From Prorocentrum cordatum (Eukaryota > Sar > Dinophyceae > Prorocentrales > Prorocentraceae), in assembly GCA_963575745.1 (NCBI GenBank), contig CAUYUJ010006491.1:173942-237941 (forward strand): a stretch of DNA of 64,000 nucleotides, given 5' to 3'. A program made the translations under genes and the position numbers. The notes beneath the pieces are model-generated. The model made no database searches, was not told where the DNA came from, and was given only the letters and a program-made list of their open reading frames with translations. Positions 20,408 through 31,638 of the stretch are shown here, in pieces (positions within the stretch are counted from its first letter, which is position 1; each line of letters opens with the position of its first letter).

Positions 20408-21611
20408 AAAGAGCGCGTTCTGTGGTCGCTTCTTGGATGGGGTGGGGGGGTTTGGAGTCGGACCCCCCCCCCTGGATGGAAGGGGGGTGGTTCGAACGAC
20501 CCCCCCCCCTCCCGTGACGGAGGGGGAGGGGTTCAACCCCCCCCCCCTTTCTCCCCCTGCTTCCCCTTCTCCTCGGGCCGGCGCTTGCGTCGGCGGCGGC
20601 TGGCGACGGCGGCGGGGACGACGATTTCCATTTCTGGGCCGGCGCCGGCCGGCGCCTGCGGCGGCGGCGGGCGGCGGTGGCGGGGAGAGTCGACGAGGAC
20701 GACGGTGGTGGTGGTGGTGGTGGTGGGTTGTGGTGGTGGTGGTGGCGGTGGTGGTGGTTGTGGTGGTGGTGTTGGTGTGGTGGTTTGTTGTTGTGGTGGT
20801 GGTTGTGGTGGTGTGGTGGTGGTGGTGGTGGTGTGGTGGTGGTTTGGTGGTGGTTGTGGTGGTTGTGGTGGTGGTGTGGTGGTTGTGGTGGTGGTGGTGG
20901 TGGTGGTGGTGTGTGGTGGTTGTTGTGGTGGTGGTGGTGGTGGGTTGTGGTTGTGGCGGTTGTGGAGGTGGTGCTGGTAGTGGTGGTGGTGGGTTGTGCT
21001 GCTGGTCGTGGTGGTGGTTGTGGCGGTGGTGGTGGTGGTGTAGTAGATTGTGGTGGTGGTGGTGGTAGTGGTGGTGGTGGTGGTGATGGTGAGTTGTTGT
21101 GGTGGTTGTGGTGATGGTGGTGGCTGTGGTGGTGGTGGTGGTGGTGGTTGTGTGGTGCTGTTGTTGTTGAAGGTGGTGGTGGGTTGAGGGTGGTGGTGGG
21201 GTAGTGGTGGTGGTGGTGGTAGTGGTGGTAATCGTCGCTGCGTCCCCGCCGTCGCCGGCGCCAGCGCCGGCGTTGCTGGCCGCCGCCAACGCTGGGCGCT
21301 GGCGCGAGGGGGGGGGGTTTGACCCCACCCCCCTCCTGAGCTGCCTCTGGCCATCGTCGCTGCGCTCCCGCCGTGGGCGCTGCTGGCGGCCGCCAGCGCC
21401 AGCGCCAGCGCCGTCGCCGAGGGGGGGGGGGGCTTGAACCCCCCCCCCTGGGAGGGGGGCGGGGGGGGCTTCGGGAGGGGGAGGGTTGGGTGGGAGGGGA
21501 GTCCCCTTGGTTTTGATCGACGGCGCCGAGTGTTGGGGGGGGGGGCACCCCCCGGTTTGAAACGCGCCGCCGAATGTTCCAGAGGCAAGCGCCCGTGAAA
21601 CGCGTTCGAGA
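20408..21611. mobile_element. Putative ~1.2-kb insertion of G/C-run blocks and TGG repeats
   Basis: The flanks (CCCGATCGG to the left, ACGACCGAGATGGGGTGA to the right) are close together in the inverted paralogue at 32770-32825, so this block looks inserted. It contains long G-runs and C-runs meeting at short TTGAA/TTCAA or TTCGAA loops (20478-20550, 21309-21340, 21421-21450, 21530-21562) and ~530 bp of TGG/GTT repeat (20700-21230). The first 16 bases (GAAAGAGCGCGTTCTG, 20407) recur at 22068, ahead of another G/C-run block. No coding region is recognised, and the element type is unknown. Confidence 0.5.
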
Positions 21612-22060
21612 ACGACCGAGATGGGGTGAAATCGGTAGTGAGATCGATAGTTGGATCGATCATGAGGTCGATCGTGCGATCGGTAGTTGCATCGATCGTG
21701 TGGGCGGCAGTGAGATCGATTGTGAGATGCGAGTTCGATCGCGCGATCGATCGTTGCATCGATAGTGCAATCGATACGATAGTACGATCGATTGCGAGAT
21801 CGACGGTGAGATCGTTTGTGGGATCGATTGTGAGCTCAACTGTGAGATCGATTGAGATCGCTTCAGGGATCGAGTGTGAATCCGATCGTGAGATCGGTCG
21901 AGTGAGATCGATGGTAAGTTCGATCGTAATACCGAGGGTGGCATCACGTCGTGGCGAAGCACCGTCATCGCGCGTCGTTGCCAACTCGAGGGCGCGCCAC
22001 CAGCATCGCCATCATCACACCCATCGCACTTGCCAGCAGCCGGTTTTCCCCCCTCCCCCA
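21612..22060 (-). repeat. GATCGAT-rich dispersed repeat (copy 1, inverted to 32505-32800)
   Basis: Dense GATCGAT/ATCGATC palindromes in 21625-21930. These are followed by a segment whose reverse complement (CTGCTGGCAAGTGCGATGGG, then CTGGTGGCGCGCCCTCGAGT) matches 32520-32570. The alignment with 32505-32800 is continuous over roughly 300-400 bp, allowing for repeat-number changes. Confidence 0.85.
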
Positions 22061-22065
22061 GGCAT

Positions 22066-22250
22066 TTGAAAGAGCGCGTTCTGCCGATGCCAGCAGCAAA
22101 GCGGGGGGACGGGCCACTGGGGGTTTCAAGCCCGCCCTCCCGCCCCCCTCGAAAACCGGGGGGGGGGGGTCACTGTGGGTTCCACCCCCCCCCGGTACGC
22201 CCAGAGGATTCGCTAGCCCACAGGACTCTTTGCGGTTTGGGTTATTCCGT
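22066..22250. repeat. Second G/C-run block starting with GAAAGAGCGCGTTCTG
   Basis: Starts like the insertion at 20407 and contains comparable G-run and C-run patches (22110-22198). It may be a truncated copy of the same element. Confidence 0.4.
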
Positions 22251-22257
22251 CGAGAGT

Positions 22258-22378
22258 GATTTGTAGGTCGACCCCCTGCCCAATCGAGGGGCACCCTGGT
22301 GTGTGTCCTTGGCTTTGCGACCCCCTGCCAAATCGAGGGGTACCCTTGTGTGTGTGTCCTTGGCTTCGCGACCCCCCC
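22258..22378. repeat. Two-copy ~60-bp tandem repeat
   Basis: Two adjacent copies containing CGACCCCCTGCC, AATCGAGGGG, ACCC and GTGTGTCCTTGGCTT. Confidence 0.85.
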
Positions 22379-22541
22379 CAGTCCATCATGAAAAAGGTAT
22401 CCGTGCCTCCCTGGGCGCTCGCTCCTCGCGCCCTCCGCCGCTCCGCCCCGTGCTCCCCGCTGCCCCTGCTGCTCCGCCGCCTCCCGTCGGGGTGCAGGAG
22501 AGAGGCCTCCAAGCCATCGCGGCCCCGCCCACAGCACTCTT

Positions 22542-22778
22542 GGCCTCCTAGATGGGGTCGGAGTAGATGGGGTCGGAGGATCGCGCCGCATCGGCGATGC
22601 ATCGCCGATGCGGCTCGATGCGGAGCCCGATGTTCTCCACGCCGACGTCGCCGATGCGTCGCCGACGTCGGTGGTGCATCGGCGATGCTTCACCAATGCA
22701 TCGCCGATGCATCGCCGATGTATCGGCGATGCGGCGCCATCCACCGATTCCATATACTCCGACCCCATCTAGCAGGCC
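22542..22778. mobile_element. MITE-like element with 24-bp terminal inverted repeats
   Basis: 22542-22565 and 22755-22778 are inverted repeats matching at 23 of 24 positions, with core CTAGATGGGGTCGGAGTA. The ~190-bp interior is a series of overlapping palindromes built on GCATCGGCGATGC and GCATCGCCGATGC, so a single strand could fold over its whole length. No clear target-site duplication is seen. There is no coding capacity. The element ends ~70 bp upstream of the deoxynucleoside kinase frame, so it may lie in that gene's 5' region. Confidence 0.7.
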
Positions 22779-22846
22779 TCTAAGCACGCGCAGCTCGCCA
22801 GCTTGAAGCACATTCTCATCCCTGTGTTTGGCATCGCCTGACCTCG

Positions 22847-23896
22847 ATGCCGATCTTGAGAGGGTTCCCTCAGTCTCTGAGGGCACGTCCCCAAGATCGT
22901 CCTCCCCTCTTGCTCGAGACCGTCTTAGGGATAGGGATACGCTCGAGGCTGGCCAGCGGCTCTCCGACATCAGGCGCGTGCTCGTGCTCGGCCATGCGCT
23001 CTGTTTGCGGTGCAGCGGGGGCGAGGCCTAGCAACGGGCCGGTACTCGTGAGCGTGGAAGCCATCATCGGGGCGGGGAAGACGACGCTGCTCGAGGAGCT
23101 GGCCGCCAGGGCCGATACGCTCGTGGTGCGGGAGCCCGTCGACCTCTGGGAGAAGCAGCGAGGCCGCGACTCGCTCCTCAGTCGCTACTACGCGGACCAG
23201 GAGGGCAACGCCTTCATGTTCGAGACCTACGCGATGATGAGCCGTGTGGCGGCCTTGCAGCAGGAGCTGGCAAGAGTGACTCCAGACATACGCGCAGTGG
23301 TGGTGGAGAGGTCATGGCTCTCTTCGTACTTCTGCTTCGCGGCGAATTCCCGGGACCTGGGCCACCTCGACGACCTCCAGGCCTCCTTACACGAGGACCT
23401 CTTCAGGTGGGGGAACCTGACGTGGCCACAGCTCGACGACGTCGTATTCATCGATCTCCCTGTGCCCGTGGCGCAGGTCCGCGTGGCCAGGCGTGGGCGG
23501 ACCGCAGAGTCGTCGATCCCGTCTGAATATCAGGATGCCTTGTACAAGAAGCACAGGCAGTGGCTGTACGGCGACGGCAGCCTCTGCTTCAATGGCCCCG
23601 TGCTGACGCTCGATGGCAGTGGTGACAAGGCGCAAGGGGCCATCTCCGACATGGCCAAGCGCGTGGACGCTTTTGTCAACCAGCTGCATGCTGCAAGGCA
23701 GCAGGCGCCAGCGGAGCTTTCGCCGCTGACGTTCAGCGGACCCGACGTGGAGCTCCCCCCCCAGAAACAGGCCGCCGAGGCCGATTGGGAAGGGATCGCC
23801 ACGCCCGTCAAGCGTGTGCTGGAGCCCTGCGGAGAGAAGCCCGCGATCGTGGAGACTGCGCCAGGTAAGATGATGAAGTGCGAGGCCGGAGCCTAG
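22847..23896 (+). CDS. Deoxynucleoside kinase
   Basis: 349 aa from the ATG at 22847, single exon. The family-like domain starts near residue 65, so the ATG at 22994 (residue 50) is an equally good start and the N-terminal part may be leader or untranslated. Motifs: P-loop IIGAGKTTLL (residues 73-82), EPVDLW (96-101), the ERS motif (154-156, VVVERSWLSSYF), and an Arg-rich lid RVARRGRTAES (212-222). These are diagnostic of the dNK/dCK/TK2 family, which transfers phosphate from ATP to deoxynucleosides in the salvage pathway. The C-terminal ~60 residues (from about 290) are an unrelated Pro/Glu-rich tail. Substrate preference cannot be read from sequence. It is the only clear cellular-type gene in the window, and I see no spliced-leader relic at its 5' end. 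Confidence 0.88.
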   Translation: MPILRGFPQSLRARPQDRPPLLLETVLGIGIRSRLASGSPTSGACSCSAMRSVCGAAGARPSNGPVLVSVEAIIGAGKTTLLEELAARADTLVVREPVDLWEKQRGRDSLLSRYYADQEGNAFMFETYAMMSRVAALQQELARVTPDIRAVVVERSWLSSYFCFAANSRDLGHLDDLQASLHEDLFRWGNLTWPQLDDVVFIDLPVPVAQVRVARRGRTAESSIPSEYQDALYKKHRQWLYGDGSLCFNGPVLTLDGSGDKAQGAISDMAKRVDAFVNQLHAARQQAPAELSPLTFSGPDVELPPQKQAAEADWEGIATPVKRVLEPCGEKPAIVETAPGKMMKCEAGA

Positions 23897-24119
23897 TTCT
23901 TCCTCGGCAGGGGTTTAGGCGGGCTAAAAGCGAATGGTCTGGACCACCCCTGGTCCTCCTGGGCCGTGAATTTGGAAGCCTTAGGCGCGTGGGGCGCGCG
24001 GGGCGCATGGGGCGCGCTTGCAATTTTGAATGCAATCGCGGTGTGATGCACACCGCTTCGCGGGACACACGGCCAGACAGGCGTTCCGTCCGCGTCCTCT
24101 TCCTCCGCCTTCATTCGTC

Positions 24120-24380
24120 TTGCCCTCACCCTCTCCCTCTTTTTTTTCTCTTTCTCTTCCTCTGTGTTCTCCTCTCCCTCCTCGTCAGCGTCCTTTTTCT
24201 CCTCCTCTAGCCCTACCCGCTTCTTCTTCGCTTCCGCCTACTCACTCTCCTCTTCCCCCTGTTCCTCTTTTTCCTCTCCCTCCTCCCCCTCCTTGTTCAT
24301 TTCTTCCACCTCCCCCTCCACCTCCTCTTCCTCCTCCCTTCGCCTTCCTCCCTTCCTCCCTCCTCTTCCCCTGTACGTCC
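24120..24380. repeat. Pyrimidine (CT/TCC)-rich tract
   Basis: About 260 bp of C/T-rich sequence with TCC, CTC and TTC clusters. A similar tract lies at 25975-26112. No gene is present. Confidence 0.8.
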
Positions 24381-24473
24381 CGCCTGGGACACCTCATGTT
24401 GGGAGGCCCAATGTTCCCAGTAGTCCCACCAAGCTTCGAGCAGTGTGAGACTGCCAGAGCTAAAGCTGCATGA

Positions 24474-25720
24474 TTGCTGTGGGTTTTCGTGAGATTCTGG
24501 CCGTTCGGAGCTTTCGAAGGTCCTTCCCGGGCCCTGGTGGTCCGCTCCTGGGCCCGTCTCGGGGCTTCGCGTGGCCAGCGTGGGGCCGTCTTGGGGCCTT
24601 CCTGGGCCAAGTTGTGGCCTCTGGGCCGTCTCTGGAGTCTCTGTGGGCAGCGCTGGGGTTGCCTTGGGACCCTATTGGGACATCTTGGGGCCTTCTCTTG
24701 GGCTGTCTTGAGCCGCATTGGGGGTGTTTTTGGCGTCTTAGGGACCGGTTGGGCTGTCTTGGCTCCTTCTTGGGGCCGTCTTTGGACGATGCTGGGGGCC
24801 TTTTGGGCCGTCTTGGACGCTCTGGCGACCGAGAAAACATCATACTGCCAATTGACAGCATGTGTTTCTTGGCAGCTTACGGGGGTACTCGTGAGGCTCG
24901 CGTGGGCCGTGTTGGTAGCCTCTTGGGCCGTCTTGGTGGTCTCTCAGCCGTCTTGAGGGCTTCGTACCGGGCTGCTTTAGGGCGGCATGGGGGTCCTCTT
25001 TGGCCGTCTTGGGACCCTCTTGGGTCATCTGAAGCCTTCCTGGGGGCCCTCTGGGATCGTTTTGGGCCCTTCTTGGGCCGTTTTGTGTCCTTCTTGGGGT
25101 TTGAAACTTTTTGGGGCCTTTCTGGGCCAGCTTCGGATGATATTGGGGACCTCTTGGGAAATTTTGGCCGTTCTGGAGACAGTAAGGGCGATTGCGCCAA
25201 CACAGTTTACATACCAATGGGCTATTTTTTTATTTGGGGTTTTCTTGAGGCCCCCTAGGGCCGTGTTGGTAACCTCTTGGGGCGTCGCGTCTTGGTGGTC
25301 TCTCGGCCGTCTTGGGGGTCTCTCTTGGAGCTGCCTCGGAGCGGCAAGGGGGGTCCTGTAGACTGTCATGGGGCGTTTTGGGCCTCTCGTGGGCCTTTTC
25401 GGACCGTCTTGGGCCGCTTCGGCCGTCCTGGGGGCCGTTTTGAGCTGTCTACAGTAGAGCGCCTTTTGGAGATCTCGTCGGCCGTTTTGGGTGGCCAGCG
25501 CGGCCCTCTTGGGTAGTCTTCGAGACCTCGGAGGCCATCTTGAAGACATGTTGAGCCGATACGCCGAACGTGCTGAAACTTTTGAATATCTGAATTGTCT
25601 TTGTTGTTTTAGTATTCGGGGCCTCTCAAGGAGCGTTTTACGGCCTCGCGCGGGAGCTCTTTTGAGCCTTTGGGGAGCTTTGAGCGCTTTTTGGGTGCGT
25701 CTGGGACGTTTCTAGAGCCC
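24474..25720. repeat. Degenerate ~10-bp repeat, GGGCCGTCTT motif
   Basis: About 1.2 kb in which GGGCCGTCTTGGGG/GGCCTTCTTGGG motifs recur every 10-30 bp. Sequence of similar composition but opposite orientation occurs at 52550-53220. Long frames on both strands come from this periodicity. Confidence 0.75.
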
Positions 25721-25974
25721 CACGGAGCCTTCAAGGATGGGGGCAGGGAACCGAGGGCGGCATAGAAAGAGTCGGCCTCGGCCATAGCACCCCCGCTTAC
25801 AAGCGTGCAATTTTGAGTCCGCTGTTAGGGGGTTGTAGGCGTGGAGAGTCTCATACACCTGGAGGACGGGTCGGCGGACTTTGACAGCAAATTTAACTAT
25901 TGTGGCTCCTCCTCCCTGGAAGCCTAAGAACTCCGTGGACCCCCCCACGATCCCCTCGCTCACCTCCCTGCCCC

Positions 25975-26112
25975 TCTAACGTCCTGCCGCTTCCCCCTCC
26001 TCCTCCTCCTCCTCCTCCTCCTCCTTCTCCCCGTACGCTCGGCCCTCCTTCTTCTCCTGCCCCTTCCTCCGCCTCTCTTCCTCCTTCTCCTCCTCCTTCT
26101 CCTCCTGCCCCC
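25975..26112. repeat. CTC/TCC-rich tract
   Basis: Runs of CTC and TTC triplets. Confidence 0.85.
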
Positions 26113-26719
26113 GCCGTGGCCATCCTGGCTCGTGATGCTTGGTTCCCAGGGAACGAAGTGGGTACCGCTAGTCTGAGGCAGGGCCTCCGTTTCTCACATA
26201 AGAAAGGCGTGCCGGTGGGCAAGTGCCGTTCTTTGAGCTCCTGGGGGAGGCAGCGAGTCAGATGGCAGGCTCGCGTGACAAAGCGCGTCGGTGATAGACC
26301 TGCAAGTCTTCCTTGCATGAGCGCACGGAGAAGCCTTGGATCAACAAGTCGGAGAGGCTCACTTGCTTCCCTTGCGTACTGCGCAAGTCGCGGCGTGTTC
26401 CGCCAACCGCGTGGAGCCCAGCCGCCCGTCCAAGCGCATCCAGGAGGCGAGCAACAGCAGAGCTCCCAAGAGCACGTCCATTCTCAACGCGTGGAGTGGC
26501 GAGGAAACGCGAGAAACCAAGGAACGCGAGATCCATTCTCAATCCATTCTCAATCCATTCTCCAGTAACCAAGGAGCGCGAGAAGTGGCGGAGTAACATC
26601 GAACCCTTGGAGGCCGCACGGGCCTCGCCTTCCACGCGTTCAGGCGCAGCCTTGTCGGGAGAGGAGGATGAGGACATGCCAGGGGAGACCACACACACAC
26701 ACGGAACTGTTTGGCAGCG

Positions 26720-27540
26720 CCCCTAGGAACTGGACTCGAAGCTCGGGGCGGTGGCCAAACACTGGGGGCCCAGCGTGGCAGGCGTGCTAGCAGGAACTCA
26801 GGGAGGAACGAAACCGCCTTCGAGCCAAACTGTTGGAGTCCAAACCGATCCATGCCAGGGTTCGGACAGTCACGGATCGTCTGGAGGCCCTGGAGACGCA
26901 GCTGCTCATGTCCAAGGAGAGCGCGGGCAAGCAGAGATCTCAGCTGGCTGGGCTCTTCAAGAACAAAAAGAGGCATCCAAGACCTCGCGAAACAGCAGGG
27001 CGTGCTGGCACAACAGGCTCCAGGAGAAGTCTCCTGGCCCACGGCGGCGGCTGGCCTTGACGCGACCGAGCCCGACGAAGTTCTCACGCGCTGTGGGCTC
27101 GGCGACTGGTCCGTTCGGGCCGCTCAGGCTATCATCCAGGACCTCCCCAGTATCGTGTCCAACACCACGCTGGCCCCTATGGGTTCGGAGGGGATTCTGG
27201 CTGTGCAGAGGCGGCCCCGTCTTGTGGCCCTGCGGGGTCACCGGCAGCAGCTGGGGCTTCGGGAGCCACGTGATGCTCCGCTGCCGCTCCACTGGCCCAA
27301 GCCACCATCGAGCTCCTGTCCAACGATGAGTTGCGCACGCTAGCGGGCGCGGTTGTATAACCAGCGTGCGCCCCGCTGCAGGACGAGGGGCCCCGCGAGA
27401 CGGCCAGGCGCATCTACCGCGTCGCCAGATTGCTGAGGCTACAAGCGGTGATCAATCTCATCAAGATGATGACGGCATCCATTGTGGTTTCGGTGGCGGT
27501 GGCTCCCTATGGGGAGGTAAGGCATGGGGGCAAGCTGGCA
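26720..27540 (+). pseudogene. Frameshifted coiled-coil protein remnant
   Basis: Coding-like sequence changes frame several times. 26800-26970 encodes a clear coiled coil (ELREERNRLRAKLLESK, then VTDRLEALETQLLMSKE). A different frame then continues with DLAKQQGVLAQQAPGEV (~26980-27030) and DEVLTRCGLGDWSVRAAQAI (~27075-27135). Further downstream RRIYRVARLLRLQAVINLIK (~27410-27470) looks coding. The simplest reading is a decayed gene, perhaps the first ORF of the retroelement whose RT remnant lies at 30.7-31.6 kb. Introns are an alternative. Confidence 0.45.
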
Positions 27541-28399
27541 CTGCGTCACGCCTCGGGCTTACTAATTTCGGGACGTCGGGTTCGAGGCTCACGGCTCGAC
27601 TCCGCTAGCCCCGTCTTGTCAAGCTTTGTGCCAGGGTCGACTTTGTCAACCCATTCGAACAGTTCCGAGGTTTCCAGGGCTGCTGTTGGTCTGATGGTGC
27701 GAGGAGCACGACGACTTCGGCTGGGTGAGCTGGGGTGGGCGAAGATCGCGGCGTCTCCGTCGACGGTGTGGCTTACGTATCGGGGGCAGCTGGGAATGCG
27801 AGTCTCGCAGTCGAGGTAGTGTGGCGACCGACGCTTCCAGGGACCTTCAGTGGACCACTTGCGGTCGCTGTTGCTGAGTATCGCTCGGGGTCGCCGACGC
27901 GGCCCTGCCCTTCTCCTGCGAAGTCGGACACTGACGGGCAGAGCAGCCGCCCAGTCTTCGCGAGGAGGCGCGTCCACCCTTTGGAATCGGCTGGAGGCGG
28001 TTTGGCGAGTGCGCCCGCGGGATCTATGGCCACGTGGCCATGGAGTTCGGCATCCAAGATGTCCTATCGGATTGGTGCAACGCGTGCTGGGTCGGGGTTT
28101 TGCGGGCGGCCCCCCCCCGAAATACCCGAGGGGCAGGTTCGTGCCCGACCCGTGCGCCCAGCTGGCAATCCAGGGCGAATGTTGCGAAACCTCATCAGCG
28201 CGCCGAGACGAGGACCATGGCCCTTTGATTGCGCCATGCATTCTTCGGGGGGGGGGGGGCCCGGGGCAGGGGTGGTCTCGGCGTTGCCCTCGGGGGCAGT
28301 GGTCATCCCGAGTTTAGCCGCCCCCCAGAACGTGGCGCAAATCGCAGCGAGGCTCTGTCGCCAGAGGGGCGGCGCCGAGGGCCACGGCGGCCTCGGGCC

Positions 28400-29092
28400 A
28401 GCGGGCTTGAGGTGGCCGCGCCAGCCCCAGAGGGGGCGGCGGGGGCGGTCAGGGCTTGTCTTTCCATGATTAAGGCGCTCCCTGACATGGGCTGCGGCGG
28501 CGCCCCCCTTTGTTTGATCGTTGGCGCCGTCGACGCCGACGGCTGGAGTGGGCCGCAGGATATGCTGCATTGGCTGCGGGATCGGTTGCCGCGCGTTCGT
28601 TGTGTTCAGGAGGCCAAGCTGGCGCCCCGTCCAGAGGCCCTCGCTCGCCAGCGCGCCGAGACTCGCTCGCGCAACCTTGCTCTTGGGTCAGCGCTGCGGA
28701 CGGGAGTTGCCGACTTGGCTGGGTCCTCTGAGGTGGGTATGGCGTCGTCGTTCGAAATGGGGGCGAATCGGGCTCCCGCGGTTCCAGTGCGTTGGAGGTG
28801 CTGCTGCTGCTCGTTCCGTCGGATGTCAGTGGGGCCTGGATGCATTCTGTTGGTTGGCACAGTCCAGTCGGCGGCCTCGATCGGGCTGGTCGGTGGCAGC
28901 TTGGGCGTGCGGGAGTTTCTCGCATCGCATGTGGGAGGGCAGCCGCCCCCGTCCATGCTGGGTGAGGGCCGGAAATTCAACCCGCAGGACTTGGATCAGT
29001 TAATTTGGTTGGGGGCCGTGCAGGGAGTCATCGTGCAGGGGGAATGTCCAACGTGCGCCCGGGATGCCTGCGACTTCTTCGTGGTTCCCTAG
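28400..29092 (+). pseudogene. ORF remnant upstream of RT (possible endonuclease region)
   Basis: The frame ends at 29092. It contains WLRDRLPRVRCVQEAKLAP (~28572-28630), in which VQEAK resembles the catalytic-Glu strand (QE.K/H) of APE endonucleases in non-LTR elements. The rest (IGLVGGSLGVREFLASHVGG...) is not clearly recognisable. It lies ~1.9 kb upstream of the RT remnant on the same strand. The assignment is tentative. Confidence 0.3.
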
Positions 29093-30741
29093 CTGCTCGG
29101 TTCGTATCCTTGCCAAGTGCAAGTCCATGAAAACGGCCCATGTCTCCCGCGCGCGTGCGTCCCTGGCGCGTTCCATGGCCTCAGGAGTGAACACATTGTG
29201 CGCGCGGAGAAAAGGTTCCGACGCTTTCTCGCTGGCCCTGCCCGCGCCTGTCCCCAGCATCGGCTTCCGTGTGCCCCTGCGCTGGGATGTGCATGTCTCT
29301 GCCATTGGTGATGTGGGGGCGGCGGCTGGTGAATGGTTCGCTGAGGCTGAGTGCTACCTGGCCCGGTTCCTCGGAATCTCTTCCCGCGAGAAGCGCTGCT
29401 ATCGTTCCGCAGAAGTTAGATCACATATGCGTATTTGAACAGATGCTGCACGCCATCGCCTTCAACTGCGACTGGGCCGTGGATGCAGGTCAGTTTGACG
29501 TTGTCGCGCGGGGGAACAAACGACAACCTGGTGTTGCAACCAGTAATGATGGCACATTCTACAGCACATGCATTTAGTCCTATGTGCTCGCGCTCTACGT
29601 TTGGGCCCTTAGCCCCGGTTCCCGAGCCACCCGCTTGAGGGTTCAGGCCAGGGTCTAGATGTGCATATTACGGCGTTGCCGGCACCGTGGATGGGGGCTC
29701 GCAGGTCATCGCCGCCTGTGGGGTCTTCTGGCCGCAGAAGTGGATCTGATTTTTTTGGGGGATCTTCCCGTTGTTTTTATCCGTATCCACTGCTGGCTGC
29801 TTCGGTGGGGCCGCCAGTGAGAACTCGCGCTCTGGCCTGGCGTTCCGTCTCGTTGGGCGGCTCCCCAGATGTTCCGCGGCGGCGCGGGCGTGGGGCAGAT
29901 GATGTCGCGGCGCGCCCATGGCAAAAATAAGCCACTCGAAGGCTCTGCCGAGGTCGCCTGGCTCGGCGACTCTGGACAGCGGTCGTGGTGCACTCATGTA
30001 TGCCACCCCGTAGCCGGGGACCTCCGCTTGGAATGTGGGCCATGGGGCTCCTGCTCGGCCGCGTCTTGCTGGCCCTGTGGCCTAACCGCTCCGGTCGTTT
30101 CGCTCATCGTTGCCGCGGAGGCAATCAGTCCTGCTGCTCGGGGAGCTGTCGGGGGAAATCACCGCCAGCACTGGATATGGTAATATTGTGCTGGCGCAGC
30201 CGCGGGCGTTCGAAAAGCGCCCGGCCTTGCGAAGCCCCCGTGCTGGATTGCTCCCAGCCCATCTGTGAGCGACGAGATTGCGCGGGGATGGGGGGGGCGG
30301 TGGGGGCCTCTGCCGCGAGATTGCGGGGGGCGCCCCGACGAATCCTGACGCCCCCCCCCACCCCCCCCAAGGGGCCAACGTCTGTCAGGCCAGCCGCTCC
30401 GAGAGGGTCCGAGCCAATCTGCGAGCCTCGAACGTTCCCGAACTCGTGGCCATCTCGGCAGTTGTGGGCCCTCCTGGGCCCCCGTTCTTGGCCGCGTCCG
30501 GGCCGTGGATGTGGCGGTAATTCCAGTTGGGGGCCCAGCGCAGCGGGCGATTGGACGCGGCCAAGCGTGGTCGTAAGTGGCGTGAGTTTGGAGCCGACGC
30601 TGGCAGAGGTTCATCGCGTTGTGTCCATGCGGTGATCAGGTATGAGCCTAAGGAAGATTTGCCGATCCTCGACGAGACAGGTAGTCATGCTGTCACAGGT
30701 GTTTCGGCGACTGAACGTAACTCGCCAGACTGGGGCGGCTC

Positions 30742-31638
30742 ATGGGTGCCACCGCGGCGCGGGCGAGAATGTCCCCCCATCGCGTGGCAGCGTGGTTGGG
30801 ATCTCCTTGCTATCGCGCTTGCCACGTCCGCTCTGTGTGCGAGACCTCTGGCACATCGAAGGCCGTCGGGTGGGGCAATGTCCGCGCGCGGCTGGTTGCG
30901 ATGATGTCTCGGCCTTTCTTGAACAGAGTAGCGGCCATTCTCGTCCGAGGGGGGCGCGATCCTGAGTGGCGTCGAATGTGGCTGCTCATCCTCGTCTTTC
31001 TCCAGAAGCCACAGGGTGGTGCCCGGCCCGTCGAGCCGCTTCCATTCTGGGGTCGGCTGTGGAAGAGGGTCCGTCAGAGATCTGTGTATGTATGGGGGCT
31101 TGCGGTGGGCGTCTGGGCCTGCGGAGGAACGGGCGCCGCGTGCAGTGCGGGCCAGGCGTGGGGCGTGCGCGACCTTCTCTGCGCCTGTGCCAAGCGCGCT
31201 GGGGCGTCATTGCGCGCGCTGTGCTTTGACATATCCACGTTCCACGAACGCATCCGCCATGAGGGGCTCGATCTCGTTGTGGACCGCTGGAACTTCGTTG
31301 GGCGTCTCCTTCGCGCGTTGTGCGCATTGGAGAGAGCCCCACGGCGTGCGCGCTGGTCAGGCACCGCAAGCTCAGAGATCAGCTCCAATGGCATGGTGGT
31401 GGCAGGCTGTTCGGCGATGACTGGTTTTGTCCAGCGGATGCGTCTTTCGCTCTTTCGACGCGTTGCGATCGAGTCGCCGCCCGCGCGCCGCGTCGATGTC
31501 CTGGGCGACTCTGTGGCTCGCGTCGTTGCAGGGGCCGCGGCGCTGCTGGGGGCTGAAGCGAAAGTGGATCGCGCAATCATATCAGAGACAGCTGCCAGTG
31601 AACGAACCCAGCGCCGTTTTGTTGCATCTTATTTTTGA
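30742..31638 (+). pseudogene. Reverse transcriptase remnant (non-LTR type)
   Basis: The 298-codon frame carries RT-like landmarks in order: LILVFLQKPQGGARPVEPLP (~30982-31041) with WGRLWKRVR, corresponding to the K..G..RPI...YR.W block; LCFDISTFHERIRHEGLDL (~31219-31275), corresponding to motif A with its Asp; and DVLGDSVARVVAG (~31495-31533), where motif C would be expected but YxDD is not intact. Flanking coding signal sits in other frames, so the copy is degenerate. It differs from the intact LINE RT at 10.8-11.7 kb and probably belongs to another non-LTR lineage. Confidence 0.6.

Noticed and set aside
24706-24730. CTTGAGCC on the + strand, suggesting an inverted spliced leader
   Set aside because: Only the first eight bases match; it lies in the GGGCCGTCTTGGGG repeat tract, which generates such strings.
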